From an uncultured Oscillospiraceae bacterium (GTDB taxonomy: Bacteria; Bacillota; Clostridia; Oscillospirales; Acutalibacteraceae), in the NCBI GenBank assembly GCA_902465155.1, contig CABQLY010000018.1, forward strand, positions 1 through 38,519: DNA of 38,519 nt, in the 5' to 3' direction. Shown in pieces: positions 23,217-30,635 of the stretch. A program made the position numbers and the translations under genes. Each line of letters starts with the position of its first letter. The first letter of the stretch is position 1. The notes beneath the pieces were generated by a model. That model saw only the letters and a list, made by a program, of their open reading frames with translations, was not told where the DNA came from and searched no databases.

Positions 23217-25042
23217 ACTATTTTTACCTTAAATTTTTCTAACCAGTAATTCAGCATAAGCATATAGGCAACCGTTTGCGGCGTGGTCATAAGCTGGCCG
23301 TACCACGGCTCGGCCCTTTCAGTATGCAGCAGCTTTTCTAAGGCCGTTTTTTCTACCAGCGCAAAAATAGGGGCGGCGGGGTTTGCCAGCAGCTGGCGCA
23401 GCTCGGCCTTTACCGCCTCAAAATACGCCGGGTTGTGCGTTTTGGGGTAGGGGCTTTTTTTGCGCCAAAGCACCTCGTTTGGCAGCCAGCCCTGCATGGC
23501 CTGCCGCAGCAGCCCCTTTTCCCGGCCGTTATAATCCTTTAGCTGCCACGGCACGCTGTACAAATACTCGGCAATGCGGTAATCGCAAAACGGCACGCGA
23601 ACCTCTAACCCGCTGTACATACTCATGCGGTCTTTGCGGTCTAACAGGGTTTGCATAAACCACTTGGCGTTTAGGTAAACCATTTGCCGCATACGGTTTT
23701 CCAACGGGCTTAGCCCTTGCCGGCACGGGGTGTTTTGCAGGGTTTGCTCGTAGCGGCTGTTTACAAATTCCTGCGCGTTTAGGCGGCTTTGCCACTGCGG
23801 GTGAATAAATTCGGCCCGGTAGGCGGTAGACTGCGCCCACGGAAAACCGTACCGCTCCCGCACCTGCGGATCCCGAAACCAGGGGTAACCCCCAAAAATT
23901 TCGTCGGCGCACTCGCCCGAAAGGGCAACGGTTACATGGTTTTTAATTTCTTTGCAAAACAGCAAAAGCGAGGAGTCTACATCGGCCATGCCGGGTAGGT
24001 CGCGCGCGTCTACCGCGCGGTACAACGCCTCTACCACCTCGTTGGTATCTACCGTTACGCTAATGTGGTTGCTTTGCAAATAATCGGCCATAATTTTAAT
24101 ATAGCCGTCATCACTATTGGGTTGAAACTTGCTTTTTTTAAAATATTTTTCGTTGTTTTTGTAGGTTACCGAAAAGGTGGTAAGCTGCTTGCCCCGCTGC
24201 CGCATATACTGCGCCGCTATGCTGGAGATCAGGCTGGAATCCAGCCCGCCGGATAAAAAGGTGCCAATGGGCACATCGCTTACCAGCTGGCGCTCAATGG
24301 CATCCTGCACCAGGGCGCGCACCCGCTCAATCACCTCCTGCTCCGGCTGGGTGTTTTCGCGGTCAGTAAACTCAAAATACTGCCGCAAATGCAGCCCCGA
24401 TTCGTTAAAAACGCCGCACTCGCCGGGCTTTAGCTCAAAAACATTTTTAAAAACGCCGCAGCCCGGGGTTCGCCCCGGGCCAATGAGCAGCAGCTCGCCA
24501 ATGCCAATTTCGTCAATTTCGTGGGGAACCGCCGGGTGCAGCAAAACGGTTTTTAGCTCGCTGGCAAAAATAAATCGGCCGCCCTGCAGCGTGTAAAAAA
24601 ACGGCTTTACGCCCATTTTATCACGCGCAATAAATAAGCGGCGGTTGTGGCTTTCGTAAATAGCAAAGGCAAAAATGCCGTTAAAATGCTGCACACAGCT
24701 TTCCCCGTAGTGCATATACGCCTTTAACACCACCTCGGTGTCGCTGTTGGTTTTAAAGCTCATGCCGGCGGCAATTAACTCTACCCTTAGCTGCGCCGTG
24801 TTGTACAGCTCCCCGTTGTAGCAAACCGTAAAGCTTTGGTTGCCGCGGGTGGCCGTCATGGGCTGCTTGCCGTTTTCAACATCAATTACCGCCAAACGGG
24901 TATGCAGCAGCACCGCGTTTTGCGCCCGGTAAATGCCGTGGCCGTCCGGCCCGCGCCGCTTCATGGAAAGCAGCATTTTTTCGTGGTAATCGGCCAATTC
25001 AACCGAATTCTTTAAATCAATTTCCCCTGCAATACCACACAT
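23213..25042 (-). CDS. asnB: Asparagine synthase (glutamine-hydrolysing)
   Basis: A 609-aa enzyme that makes asparagine from aspartate, glutamine and ATP. The start is fixed by the N-terminal-nucleophile rule: the chain must begin Met-Cys-Gly (MCGIAGEIDL) so that Cys2 becomes the glutaminase nucleophile; this puts the ATG at 25042, three codons inside the longer frame. Glutaminase domain about 2-200 (MKRRGPDG, YNGELYN, SDTEVVL); synthetase domain about 230-600 with PP-loop FLSGGLDSS and LSGECADEIFGGYPWF. Ribosome binding site AAAGGGGG. Neither a T-box leader nor a terminator was found around it. Confidence 0.93.
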   Translation of the reverse strand: MCGIAGEIDLKNSVELADYHEKMLLSMKRRGPDGHGIYRAQNAVLLHTRLAVIDVENGKQPMTATRGNQSFTVCYNGELYNTAQLRVELIAAGMSFKTNSDTEVVLKAYMHYGESCVQHFNGIFAFAIYESHNRRLFIARDKMGVKPFFYTLQGGRFIFASELKTVLLHPAVPHEIDEIGIGELLLIGPGRTPGCGVFKNVFELKPGECGVFNESGLHLRQYFEFTDRENTQPEQEVIERVRALVQDAIERQLVSDVPIGTFLSGGLDSSLISSIAAQYMRQRGKQLTTFSVTYKNNEKYFKKSKFQPNSDDGYIKIMADYLQSNHISVTVDTNEVVEALYRAVDARDLPGMADVDSSLLLFCKEIKNHVTVALSGECADEIFGGYPWFRDPQVRERYGFPWAQSTAYRAEFIHPQWQSRLNAQEFVNSRYEQTLQNTPCRQGLSPLENRMRQMVYLNAKWFMQTLLDRKDRMSMYSGLEVRVPFCDYRIAEYLYSVPWQLKDYNGREKGLLRQAMQGWLPNEVLWRKKSPYPKTHNPAYFEAVKAELRQLLANPAAPIFALVEKTALEKLLHTERAEPWYGQLMTTPQTVAYMLMLNYWLEKFKVKIV

Positions 25043-25634
25043 GGTACACAAACCCCCTTTAATTTTTAAACCCGCACATTTTTAAAGCTGCGAGGGCACT
25101 ACGGTGTAATTATATGCAACCTACGGCGCAAATTTGCACGAAAAACAAGGGCTATACTTTTTGTATTGAATTTTTTCCTACTTTTGGTAATTCAAAAGGG
25201 CAAAAACCAAAAAGTATTCAACTTATCCACCGAGTTGTTAACATTTAAAAGCAAAAACAGCCTGTTCTCCACCATTTTTAAGCGAAAAACGGTTGATAAC
25301 CCTGTTGATAGGTTTCATTACTATTTGTACAAACATTTTTTAAAAACAAATTTTTAAAAATAATTTTATGCTAAAAATAGAATTTTGGCCCTTTTGGGCA
25401 AATTTTTTTCCTATTTTAACAATAGGGCTGTGCCGCAAAAAACCAAAAAATTCCAAAATAAATTAGATCTTTTGGCTTTAAAAAAATGGGTGCAAAACCT
25501 GTTTTGTTAAAAATATTCATCTATTTTCGCCTTAAAAAGCGCTTTATTTTTAGCCCCAAGCGGCACAAAAATTGGCCCTAAAATTACTTGAAAATTGTTT
25601 CAACCCTATTGCCGTTTTCGCTCTAAAATTCCAC
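25043..25634. other. AT-rich non-coding region
   Basis: About 590 nt without a gene, much more AT-rich than the flanking genes, with long A and T tracts. It holds a loose cluster of DnaA-box-like 9-mers at 25223-25311. An imperfect TATAAT at about 25112-25117 on the minus strand could serve asnB, but its -35 is poor. Confidence 0.6.
25223..25311. other. Cluster of DnaA-box-like sequences
   Basis: TTATCCACC (25223-25231, one mismatch to TTATCCACA), TTCTCCACC (25265-25273, two mismatches), and on the minus strand TTATCAACC (25291-25299) and CTATCAACA (25303-25311), two mismatches each. They lie within 90 nt and are flanked by AT-rich DNA. No dnaA or dnaN gene is nearby. Confidence 0.35.
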
Positions 25635-26948
25635 TTATTCAGGCGTTTCCGGCGCCGTTTCCCCGGCCGATACCCCCTGCAGCGCAGCTGCCATTAAGGC
25701 GGCGGCCGGCGGGTAAAACCGGTTAAACGAGCTTATTGGCAAGGGGTTTACCCCCCGCCCCACCTCTACCGTGTAGCCGGGCAGGTTGTAGGCTAAAATA
25801 AACCAATCCTTATACCCGGCGTAGCCGGAATAGGCCGGGGCGTTTTCTACCGCGTAGCCGCTGGCCCTTGCAAGCCTTTCGGCCAAAGCGGCCGAGCCGG
25901 GCGGCAGGTAACGCTCAAAGCCCTGGTAAATAACCTCCCCTTGGGTGTGAAACGCCAGCACCGCCGCAAAGCTGCGGCTTTGCGTAAAGGTAAAAACAGC
26001 GGTAGATTCCGGCTCGCTAAGCGGTTTTGAACCAACATAGTCCCGCGGGCCGGGCTTTTGGTAGCCAGCCGCAAATTTAAGTTCCCGCGCCCGCTCCCAC
26101 ATGGCGGGGTAATTAAGGTTTAAATCTACCCCCGCAAGGTTAGCCTTCCACCCCGACGGAAAGGGAATCTGCGGGTAGTTTCCGGCGTAAGCAACGGCCG
26201 TTTTGTAGGCGGCGCTATCCTTCGGCAGCGCACCGGTTACCAAATCTACCCCATCCGGATCTACCATTGGCATTACATAAAGCGTTACCGTATCAAACAA
26301 ATAATCGGCAAAGGCGCTGCCAATTTTAACGGCGTCTACCACCGCGTTGGCGTACTGCTCGGTAAAGCGCAGCACCATTGGGGTGGTAATCCACTCGTTG
26401 GCGTGGTGGGCCGCGTTAAAAAACAGCTCCCGCTTGCCGTGCCCCAGCTTTAGCACCACCAGCGGCCGGCCGTATTTGCTTTTGCCAACCGTTTGCAAGC
26501 CTATAAACGGGTAACGCACCGCCAGCCCCTCGCAAATTAGCTCACACAGCAGCGAATTGTACGCCACATTGGTTGGCACCAGCGCAAAATTGTAAGGAAT
26601 ATAAATGGTATCCCCTACCATTAAATCGGCCTGCTGCAGCTTGGGGTTGGCGTTTTCAATTAGCGCCACGCTGCTGCCAAAGCGCTGGGCCAGGGCAAAA
26701 ACCGTGTTCCCCGGCTGAACCTGGTAGGTGGTGTACCCAACCAGGTACGGCCGCAGCGCCGCAAAGGTTTTTCGGCCAACAATGCCGTCGGGCACCAGGC
26801 CCCGCTTTTGTTGAAAGCTTTGGGTTGCCCGCAGGGTTCGCTCACCAAAAATACCGTCCATTTCTCCGGGAGCTTCCCCCGCACGGTCAAGCGCCAGCTG
26901 CAGCATAGAAACATAGCTGCCGCTATCCCCTTTATTTAGTAAGATCAT
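25635..26948 (-). CDS. M14 peptidase with peptidoglycan-binding and LysM domains
   Basis: A 437-aa zinc carboxypeptidase-type enzyme, probably a gamma-D-glutamyl-diaminopimelate endopeptidase acting on cell-wall peptides. Domains: PG_binding_1 at about 3-66 (MDGIFGERTLRATQSFQQKR), LysM at about 74-119 (YQVQPGNTVFALAQRFG), M14 catalytic domain from about 130. Zn ligands: HxxE as H182-A-N-E185, third His in LAFHTQGE; catalytic Glu in YTVEVGRG. No signal peptide is seen, as in the spore-associated Bacillus enzyme ENPI. The start at 26948 is chosen because AGAGGTG lies 6 nt upstream; the longer frame has no ribosome binding site. The last 10 residues are Glu/Pro/Thr-rich. Confidence 0.88.
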   Translation of the reverse strand: MILLNKGDSGSYVSMLQLALDRAGEAPGEMDGIFGERTLRATQSFQQKRGLVPDGIVGRKTFAALRPYLVGYTTYQVQPGNTVFALAQRFGSSVALIENANPKLQQADLMVGDTIYIPYNFALVPTNVAYNSLLCELICEGLAVRYPFIGLQTVGKSKYGRPLVVLKLGHGKRELFFNAAHHANEWITTPMVLRFTEQYANAVVDAVKIGSAFADYLFDTVTLYVMPMVDPDGVDLVTGALPKDSAAYKTAVAYAGNYPQIPFPSGWKANLAGVDLNLNYPAMWERARELKFAAGYQKPGPRDYVGSKPLSEPESTAVFTFTQSRSFAAVLAFHTQGEVIYQGFERYLPPGSAALAERLARASGYAVENAPAYSGYAGYKDWFILAYNLPGYTVEVGRGVNPLPISSFNRFYPPAAALMAAALQGVSAGETAPETPE

Positions 26949-27060
26949 TTTCATCACCTCTTTGCAATATATGCGCTTTTTTAAGGCGGCAGAAACAAAA
27001 CGCTTTATTTTTTGCCAAGCGGGCATGAATTTTTTAAGTGGGACATACAATAAAACGGTG

Positions 27061-27771
27061 ATGAAAATTTTTACTGTAATATTACAAAACTACGCCCGTA
27101 CCCGGCAGCCGCAGCTGCAGGCCTGGCAAACGCCCTACGGCAATTTGCAGGTTTTGCTGCTAAACCCGGCGCAAAAAAAGCGGCAGCAGCGCAAAAACGC
27201 CGCCGCCTTAAAAAAGCTGAATTATTTTGTGCCGCCGGCCGGCAGCCCCTACGGCAGCCTGCCGGGGGTTTACCCCGTTTTTCCCTTTTTGCAGCAGGCC
27301 TTTTTTGCTGCCCTTTTAAAAAGCCCCGGCCTAAAAAACCGAGAGGTTTTTATTCCGCAGGGCTGCCGCTTTTTAAAAGAGCAATTGCTGCAGCTGGCGC
27401 CAAAGGTTCGCCGCCTTTACTTTTTAGGGGTGCCGCCGGCCAATTTAAACCGCGCCCTGCTGCAGCACTGCGGAACGCCGCTGGTGCCCTGCGCGGTGGC
27501 CCCGCCCAATGCGCTAAACGGCGCCGCCCTGCTAAACCCGGCGCAGCAAAGCCCGCTAACCTTAAAGGCGCTGGCCAAAAGCCTGCCTAAAACCCAACAG
27601 TTTTTAACCGGCCTGCTGCCCGAGTTTGGCGCGGCAGAGCCCTTGCCGCTGGCCGCCGCCGTTTACCTTGAGTGGCGCCTGCAAGGCGCCCTAAAAGCCC
27701 TTCGCAGCGACCTTGCAGAGCCTTTAGAGCAGTGGCTAACCCCTAAGGCCTTTTATTTTAGCGGCATTTAA
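27061..27771 (+). CDS. Hypothetical protein, unrecognised
   Basis: A 236-aa protein (from ATG 27061; an alternative ATG at 27025 would add 12 residues). It is divergent from the M14 peptidase gene, with 112 nt between the starts. It is rich in Leu, Ala, Pro and Gln, has no signal peptide or transmembrane segment, and contains a possible alpha/beta section (REVFIPQG, VRRLYFLGVPP, TPLVPCAV, GAALLNP). I do not recognise the family. Codon use matches the host genes and the frame is long, so it is probably real. Neither start has a good ribosome binding site. Confidence 0.6.
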   Translation: MKIFTVILQNYARTRQPQLQAWQTPYGNLQVLLLNPAQKKRQQRKNAAALKKLNYFVPPAGSPYGSLPGVYPVFPFLQQAFFAALLKSPGLKNREVFIPQGCRFLKEQLLQLAPKVRRLYFLGVPPANLNRALLQHCGTPLVPCAVAPPNALNGAALLNPAQQSPLTLKALAKSLPKTQQFLTGLLPEFGAAEPLPLAAAVYLEWRLQGALKALRSDLAEPLEQWLTPKAFYFSGI

Positions 27772-27786
27772 ATTTGCCAAAAAAGC

Positions 27787-27803
27787 AGGGCCGCAGCCCT
27801 TTT
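27787..27803 (+). terminator. Weak terminator-like hairpin
   Basis: AGGGC-CGCA-GCCCT followed by TTT, 13 nt after the stop of the hypothetical gene. The stem is short. The remaining gap to 28080 holds only the MATE promoter and leader. Confidence 0.4.
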
Positions 27804-27973
27804 GCCCCTTTGCCCGGCGCCCATTAAGGCCCGCCCTTGGCGCCGAGCAAAGGGGTTCCCCGCCGCTTGCAGGGTGCGGCTAAAGGTAAAACACCCCTGC
27901 CACTTTAAGCGCTTTAAAAGAAAACTCTTAAATAAATTGATTGCGGCAATTTTAAACGCGGCGCAAAAAACAT

Positions 27974-28002
27974 TTGAAAAGCTTAAATTTTTGTGCTATA
28001 AT
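27974..28002 (+). promoter_or_regulatory. Promoter of MATE exporter gene
   Basis: TTGAAA (27974-27979), 17-nt spacer, TATAAT (27997-28002). Transcription should start near 28009, so the following hairpin is inside the leader. Confidence 0.75.
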
Positions 28003-28018
28003 ACTTTTAACGAGTAGC

Positions 28019-28057
28019 AAAAATGCGTAAGTCCAGTTTTTGGGCTTACGCATTTTT
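28019..28057 (+). promoter_or_regulatory. Leader hairpin with terminator features (attenuator candidate)
   Basis: A 13-bp perfect stem AAAAATGCGTAAG (28019-28031) / complement (28045-28057), extended by three pairs, with T6 at its 3' side and a second T5 tract, all between the promoter and the AGGAGG at about 28067-28072. It can act as an intrinsic terminator in the leader. Confidence 0.65.
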
Positions 28058-28080
28058 TGCGTTTTTAGGAGGAAAATTAA

Positions 28081-29490
28081 ATGAACAAAAATCAACAAAG
28101 CCTTGCTGCCCAAAGCGTGGCAAAGCTTATGTGCAGCTACGCCGTGCCCTGCATTATTTCTTTACTGGTTGGGGCGCTGTACAACATTGTAGACCAAATT
28201 TTTATTGCAAATGCCAGCTACCTTGGCTCCTACGGCAACGCCGCCAACTCGGTTGTTTTTCCGCTTACGGTAATTGCGCTGGGCCTTTCGGTAATGTTAG
28301 GCGACGGCTGCTGCGCTTTTGTAAGCCTTTCGCTGGGGGAGCAAAACAGCAAAAACGCCACCCGCAGCGTTGGTAATTCGGTAACCCTTTGCCTGGTTGC
28401 CGGCGTTATTTTAACCGCCGGTTACCTAATTTTTGCCGAGCCTATTTTAACGGCCTTTGGCGGCAAGGTTAACGCCGAGACCTTTGCCCTTTCTAAGGAA
28501 TACTTTTTTTGGATTACCCTTGGCGTACCGTTTTATATGTTTGGGCAGGCGTTAAACCCCATTATTCGGGCCGACGGCAGCCCGAAATTTGCCATGCTTT
28601 CTACCCTTGCGGGTGCCGTCGCCAACATTATTTTAGACCCTATTTTTATTTTTGGCTTTCATTGGGGAATGATGGGCGCCGCCGCTGCCACCGTTATTGG
28701 CCAAATTATTACAGCCGTGCTGGCCGGCTGGTACTTAGCCCACGCCAAAATAATTAAGCCCAAAGGGTTAGATTTTAAACCGAATTTTAAAATAATTGGC
28801 CGAACGCTTTCGCTGGGGCTTTGCAGCTTTTTAGCGCAAATTTCGCTTGTTGCGGCTATGATGGCTATTAACAACATGATTCGCCAATACGGCGCTTTAG
28901 ACGAAGTTTTTGGCCAGCCGCAATACGCCCAAATTCCAATGGCGGTTGTTGGCATTGTTATGAAATTTTTTCAAATTGTTATTTCGGTTGTGATTGGCAT
29001 GGCGGCCGGGTGTATTCCCCTGTTTGGGTTTAACATAGGGGTCGGGCAATTTAGCCGGGTGAAAGAGCTGTTTACAAGGCTGCTTTGCGCCGAGGCCTGT
29101 GTGGGCGCCGTTGCCCTTTTAATGGTAGAGGCTTTTCCAAAGGCGTTAATACAAATTTTTGGCGCCGCGAACGAAAGCGTTTATTACACCAATTTTGCTA
29201 TATTATCTTTTCGGGTTTACCTTTGCCTAATTGTTTTGGCCTGCCTAAACAAAGCAACTTTTATTTTTATGCAGGCAATGGGCAAGGCGGCGGCTTCTAC
29301 GCTGCTTTCAACGGTTCGTGAAATTGTGTTCGGCGTAGGCTTTGCGCTGCTGCTGCCAAAATTTTTTGGGCTAAACGGCGTGCTGTATTCTATGCCGGTA
29401 TCCGACCTTTTAACCGCCATTATTTCGGGCATTATTATTGTAAAAACCTACCACCAGTTAAACCAAAGCATAAAGCTTACTAAAAACTAA
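28081..29490 (+). CDS. MATE-family efflux transporter
   Basis: A 469-aa membrane protein with about 12 transmembrane helices in two similar halves, of the MATE (MatE x2) family that exports drugs or cationic metabolites with Na+ or H+ exchange. Typical features: MCSYAVPCIISLLVGALYNI then VDQIFIAN in helix 1, LGDGCCAFVSLSLGEQ, and the second-half repeat beginning LGLCSFLAQISLVAAMMAIN. ATG follows AGGAGG. Its expression may depend on readthrough of the leader hairpin. A convergent terminator follows. Confidence 0.92.
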   Translation: MNKNQQSLAAQSVAKLMCSYAVPCIISLLVGALYNIVDQIFIANASYLGSYGNAANSVVFPLTVIALGLSVMLGDGCCAFVSLSLGEQNSKNATRSVGNSVTLCLVAGVILTAGYLIFAEPILTAFGGKVNAETFALSKEYFFWITLGVPFYMFGQALNPIIRADGSPKFAMLSTLAGAVANIILDPIFIFGFHWGMMGAAAATVIGQIITAVLAGWYLAHAKIIKPKGLDFKPNFKIIGRTLSLGLCSFLAQISLVAAMMAINNMIRQYGALDEVFGQPQYAQIPMAVVGIVMKFFQIVISVVIGMAAGCIPLFGFNIGVGQFSRVKELFTRLLCAEACVGAVALLMVEAFPKALIQIFGAANESVYYTNFAILSFRVYLCLIVLACLNKATFIFMQAMGKAAASTLLSTVREIVFGVGFALLLPKFFGLNGVLYSMPVSDLLTAIISGIIIVKTYHQLNQSIKLTKN

Positions 29491-29550
29491 AGCGTTTTAC
29501 TTTTGCCAAGGGCAAGCGCCCTGCACCAAAAAGCCGGCAGGGCAACAAAA

Positions 29551-29578
29551 AAATAAGCAGCGTTACCGCTGCTTATTT
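29551..29578. terminator. Bidirectional terminator
   Basis: A 12-bp perfect stem AAATAAGCAGCG / complement with TTAC loop, T-rich on both sides, between the convergent MATE and 280-aa genes. Confidence 0.85.
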
Positions 29579-29598
29579 TAATTTTTGCTTTTCTAAGC

Positions 29599-30441
29599 TT
29601 ATTCCTCAAAGCTTACCGATTTTGCCCACTGCATTAGCTGCGGCCGCTGCTCCTCAAAATCGTCTTGCAGCACGGCAAACTGCACCAGCCAAAAGGCGTC
29701 CTTACTTTTAAACAGGGTGGCAATGTAATGGTACTCCTGCTGGTCCTGCCCGCTTTTATAACGGTACTCAAAATAATTTAAGCCGTCTTGCTGCTCCAGC
29801 TTTGTTTGGCTGCTGTAATTGCTGTTTTGAATAACCAATTCGCCGTACTGAGCAACGGTGTAATTTTCAAGGCCCTCGGCCAATGTAAACGGTTCCTTCA
29901 GTACTAAAACCATTGCGCTATCCGCGCTGTAGCAGGCGGTAAAGCCCTCCATTTCGGTCGCAACAAAATCGTCGGTTAAGGTAATATGCAGGCCGTCTTT
30001 TACAAATTCCTTAGGCTCGGCCTTGCCAAACACCGCCAAAAAAGCGGCCGAGGCCGCAACAATGGCAACCAAAAACACGGCAACGGCGCCCAACACAATG
30101 CCAACAATTGCCCCGGTGCTTAAGCCCTTGCGCGGCTGAGGCATTTGGGCGCCCTGCGGTGTGGCCGGCGGCGCTGCAAAGGCTGCCGCCCCGGGCTGCA
30201 TTGCCGGGGCCCCGGGCGTGGGGGCTTGGGGCTGCGGTTCGCCGCCCCGGTTCGGCATTGCCGAATCTGCCGGTGCTTGCGGTGCCAGGTTCGGCGCGGC
30301 CGGTTCGGCCTGCGGTTGCGCCAACTCGGCTTGGGGCGGCTCTGCCGCCTGCGGGTTCAAAGTTTGCGATTGTGCCAAAGCGGCGTTTGGCTGTTCTGCC
30401 GCCTGTGGCGCGGTTGGTTCTTGAATTACGGGGTCGGTCAT
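29599..30441 (-). CDS. Single-pass membrane protein with Pro/Ala/Gln-rich N-terminus
   Basis: A 280-aa protein. Residues 1-105 are low-complexity (Pro, Ala, Gln; repeats such as PQAAEPPQAELAQPQAEP) and probably disordered in the cytoplasm. A transmembrane helix spans about 108-139 (GAIVGIVLGAVAVFLVAIVA). The C-terminal 140 residues form an outside domain (DGLHITLTDDF, FTACYSADSAMVLVLKEPF, LFKSKDAFWLVQFAV) of a type common in Clostridia with unknown role. Start follows AAAGGAA. Monocistronic between terminators. Confidence 0.8.
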   Translation of the reverse strand: MTDPVIQEPTAPQAAEQPNAALAQSQTLNPQAAEPPQAELAQPQAEPAAPNLAPQAPADSAMPNRGGEPQPQAPTPGAPAMQPGAAAFAAPPATPQGAQMPQPRKGLSTGAIVGIVLGAVAVFLVAIVAASAAFLAVFGKAEPKEFVKDGLHITLTDDFVATEMEGFTACYSADSAMVLVLKEPFTLAEGLENYTVAQYGELVIQNSNYSSQTKLEQQDGLNYFEYRYKSGQDQQEYHYIATLFKSKDAFWLVQFAVLQDDFEEQRPQLMQWAKSVSFEE

Positions 30442-30572
30442 TCTTTAAAATTCCTTTCTTTTTGTTTTTGCAAACGGTTTTGGCTAACAATTTTGGCAAG
30501 CACTTTGCAAAGCTCATGTTTACAAAATACCAAAATTAAGCCCTTAAAAATTTCTGCCGGCCTTGGCAGCGT

Positions 30573-30601
30573 AAAAAAAGCGCCCGGCAAAAGTCGGGCG
30601 C
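30573..30601 (-). terminator. Terminator of rpoBC
   Basis: GCGCCCG/CGGGCGC stem (30580-30586, 30595-30601) followed on the minus strand by T7, 35 nt past the rpoC stop. Confidence 0.9.
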
Positions 30602-30635
30602 ATTTTAAGCCTTACTGCGAATGAATTGCTGTGAA

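Noticed and set aside
25043..25200. T-box or riboswitch in front of asnB
   Set aside because: No GGUGGNACCGCG-type T-box sequence or other recognisable riboswitch core is present.
28023..28376. 117-aa frame starting in the MATE leader hairpin
   Set aside because: It runs out of frame through the MATE gene for 290 nt and has no ribosome binding site of its own. Only its first codons could matter, as a leader peptide.
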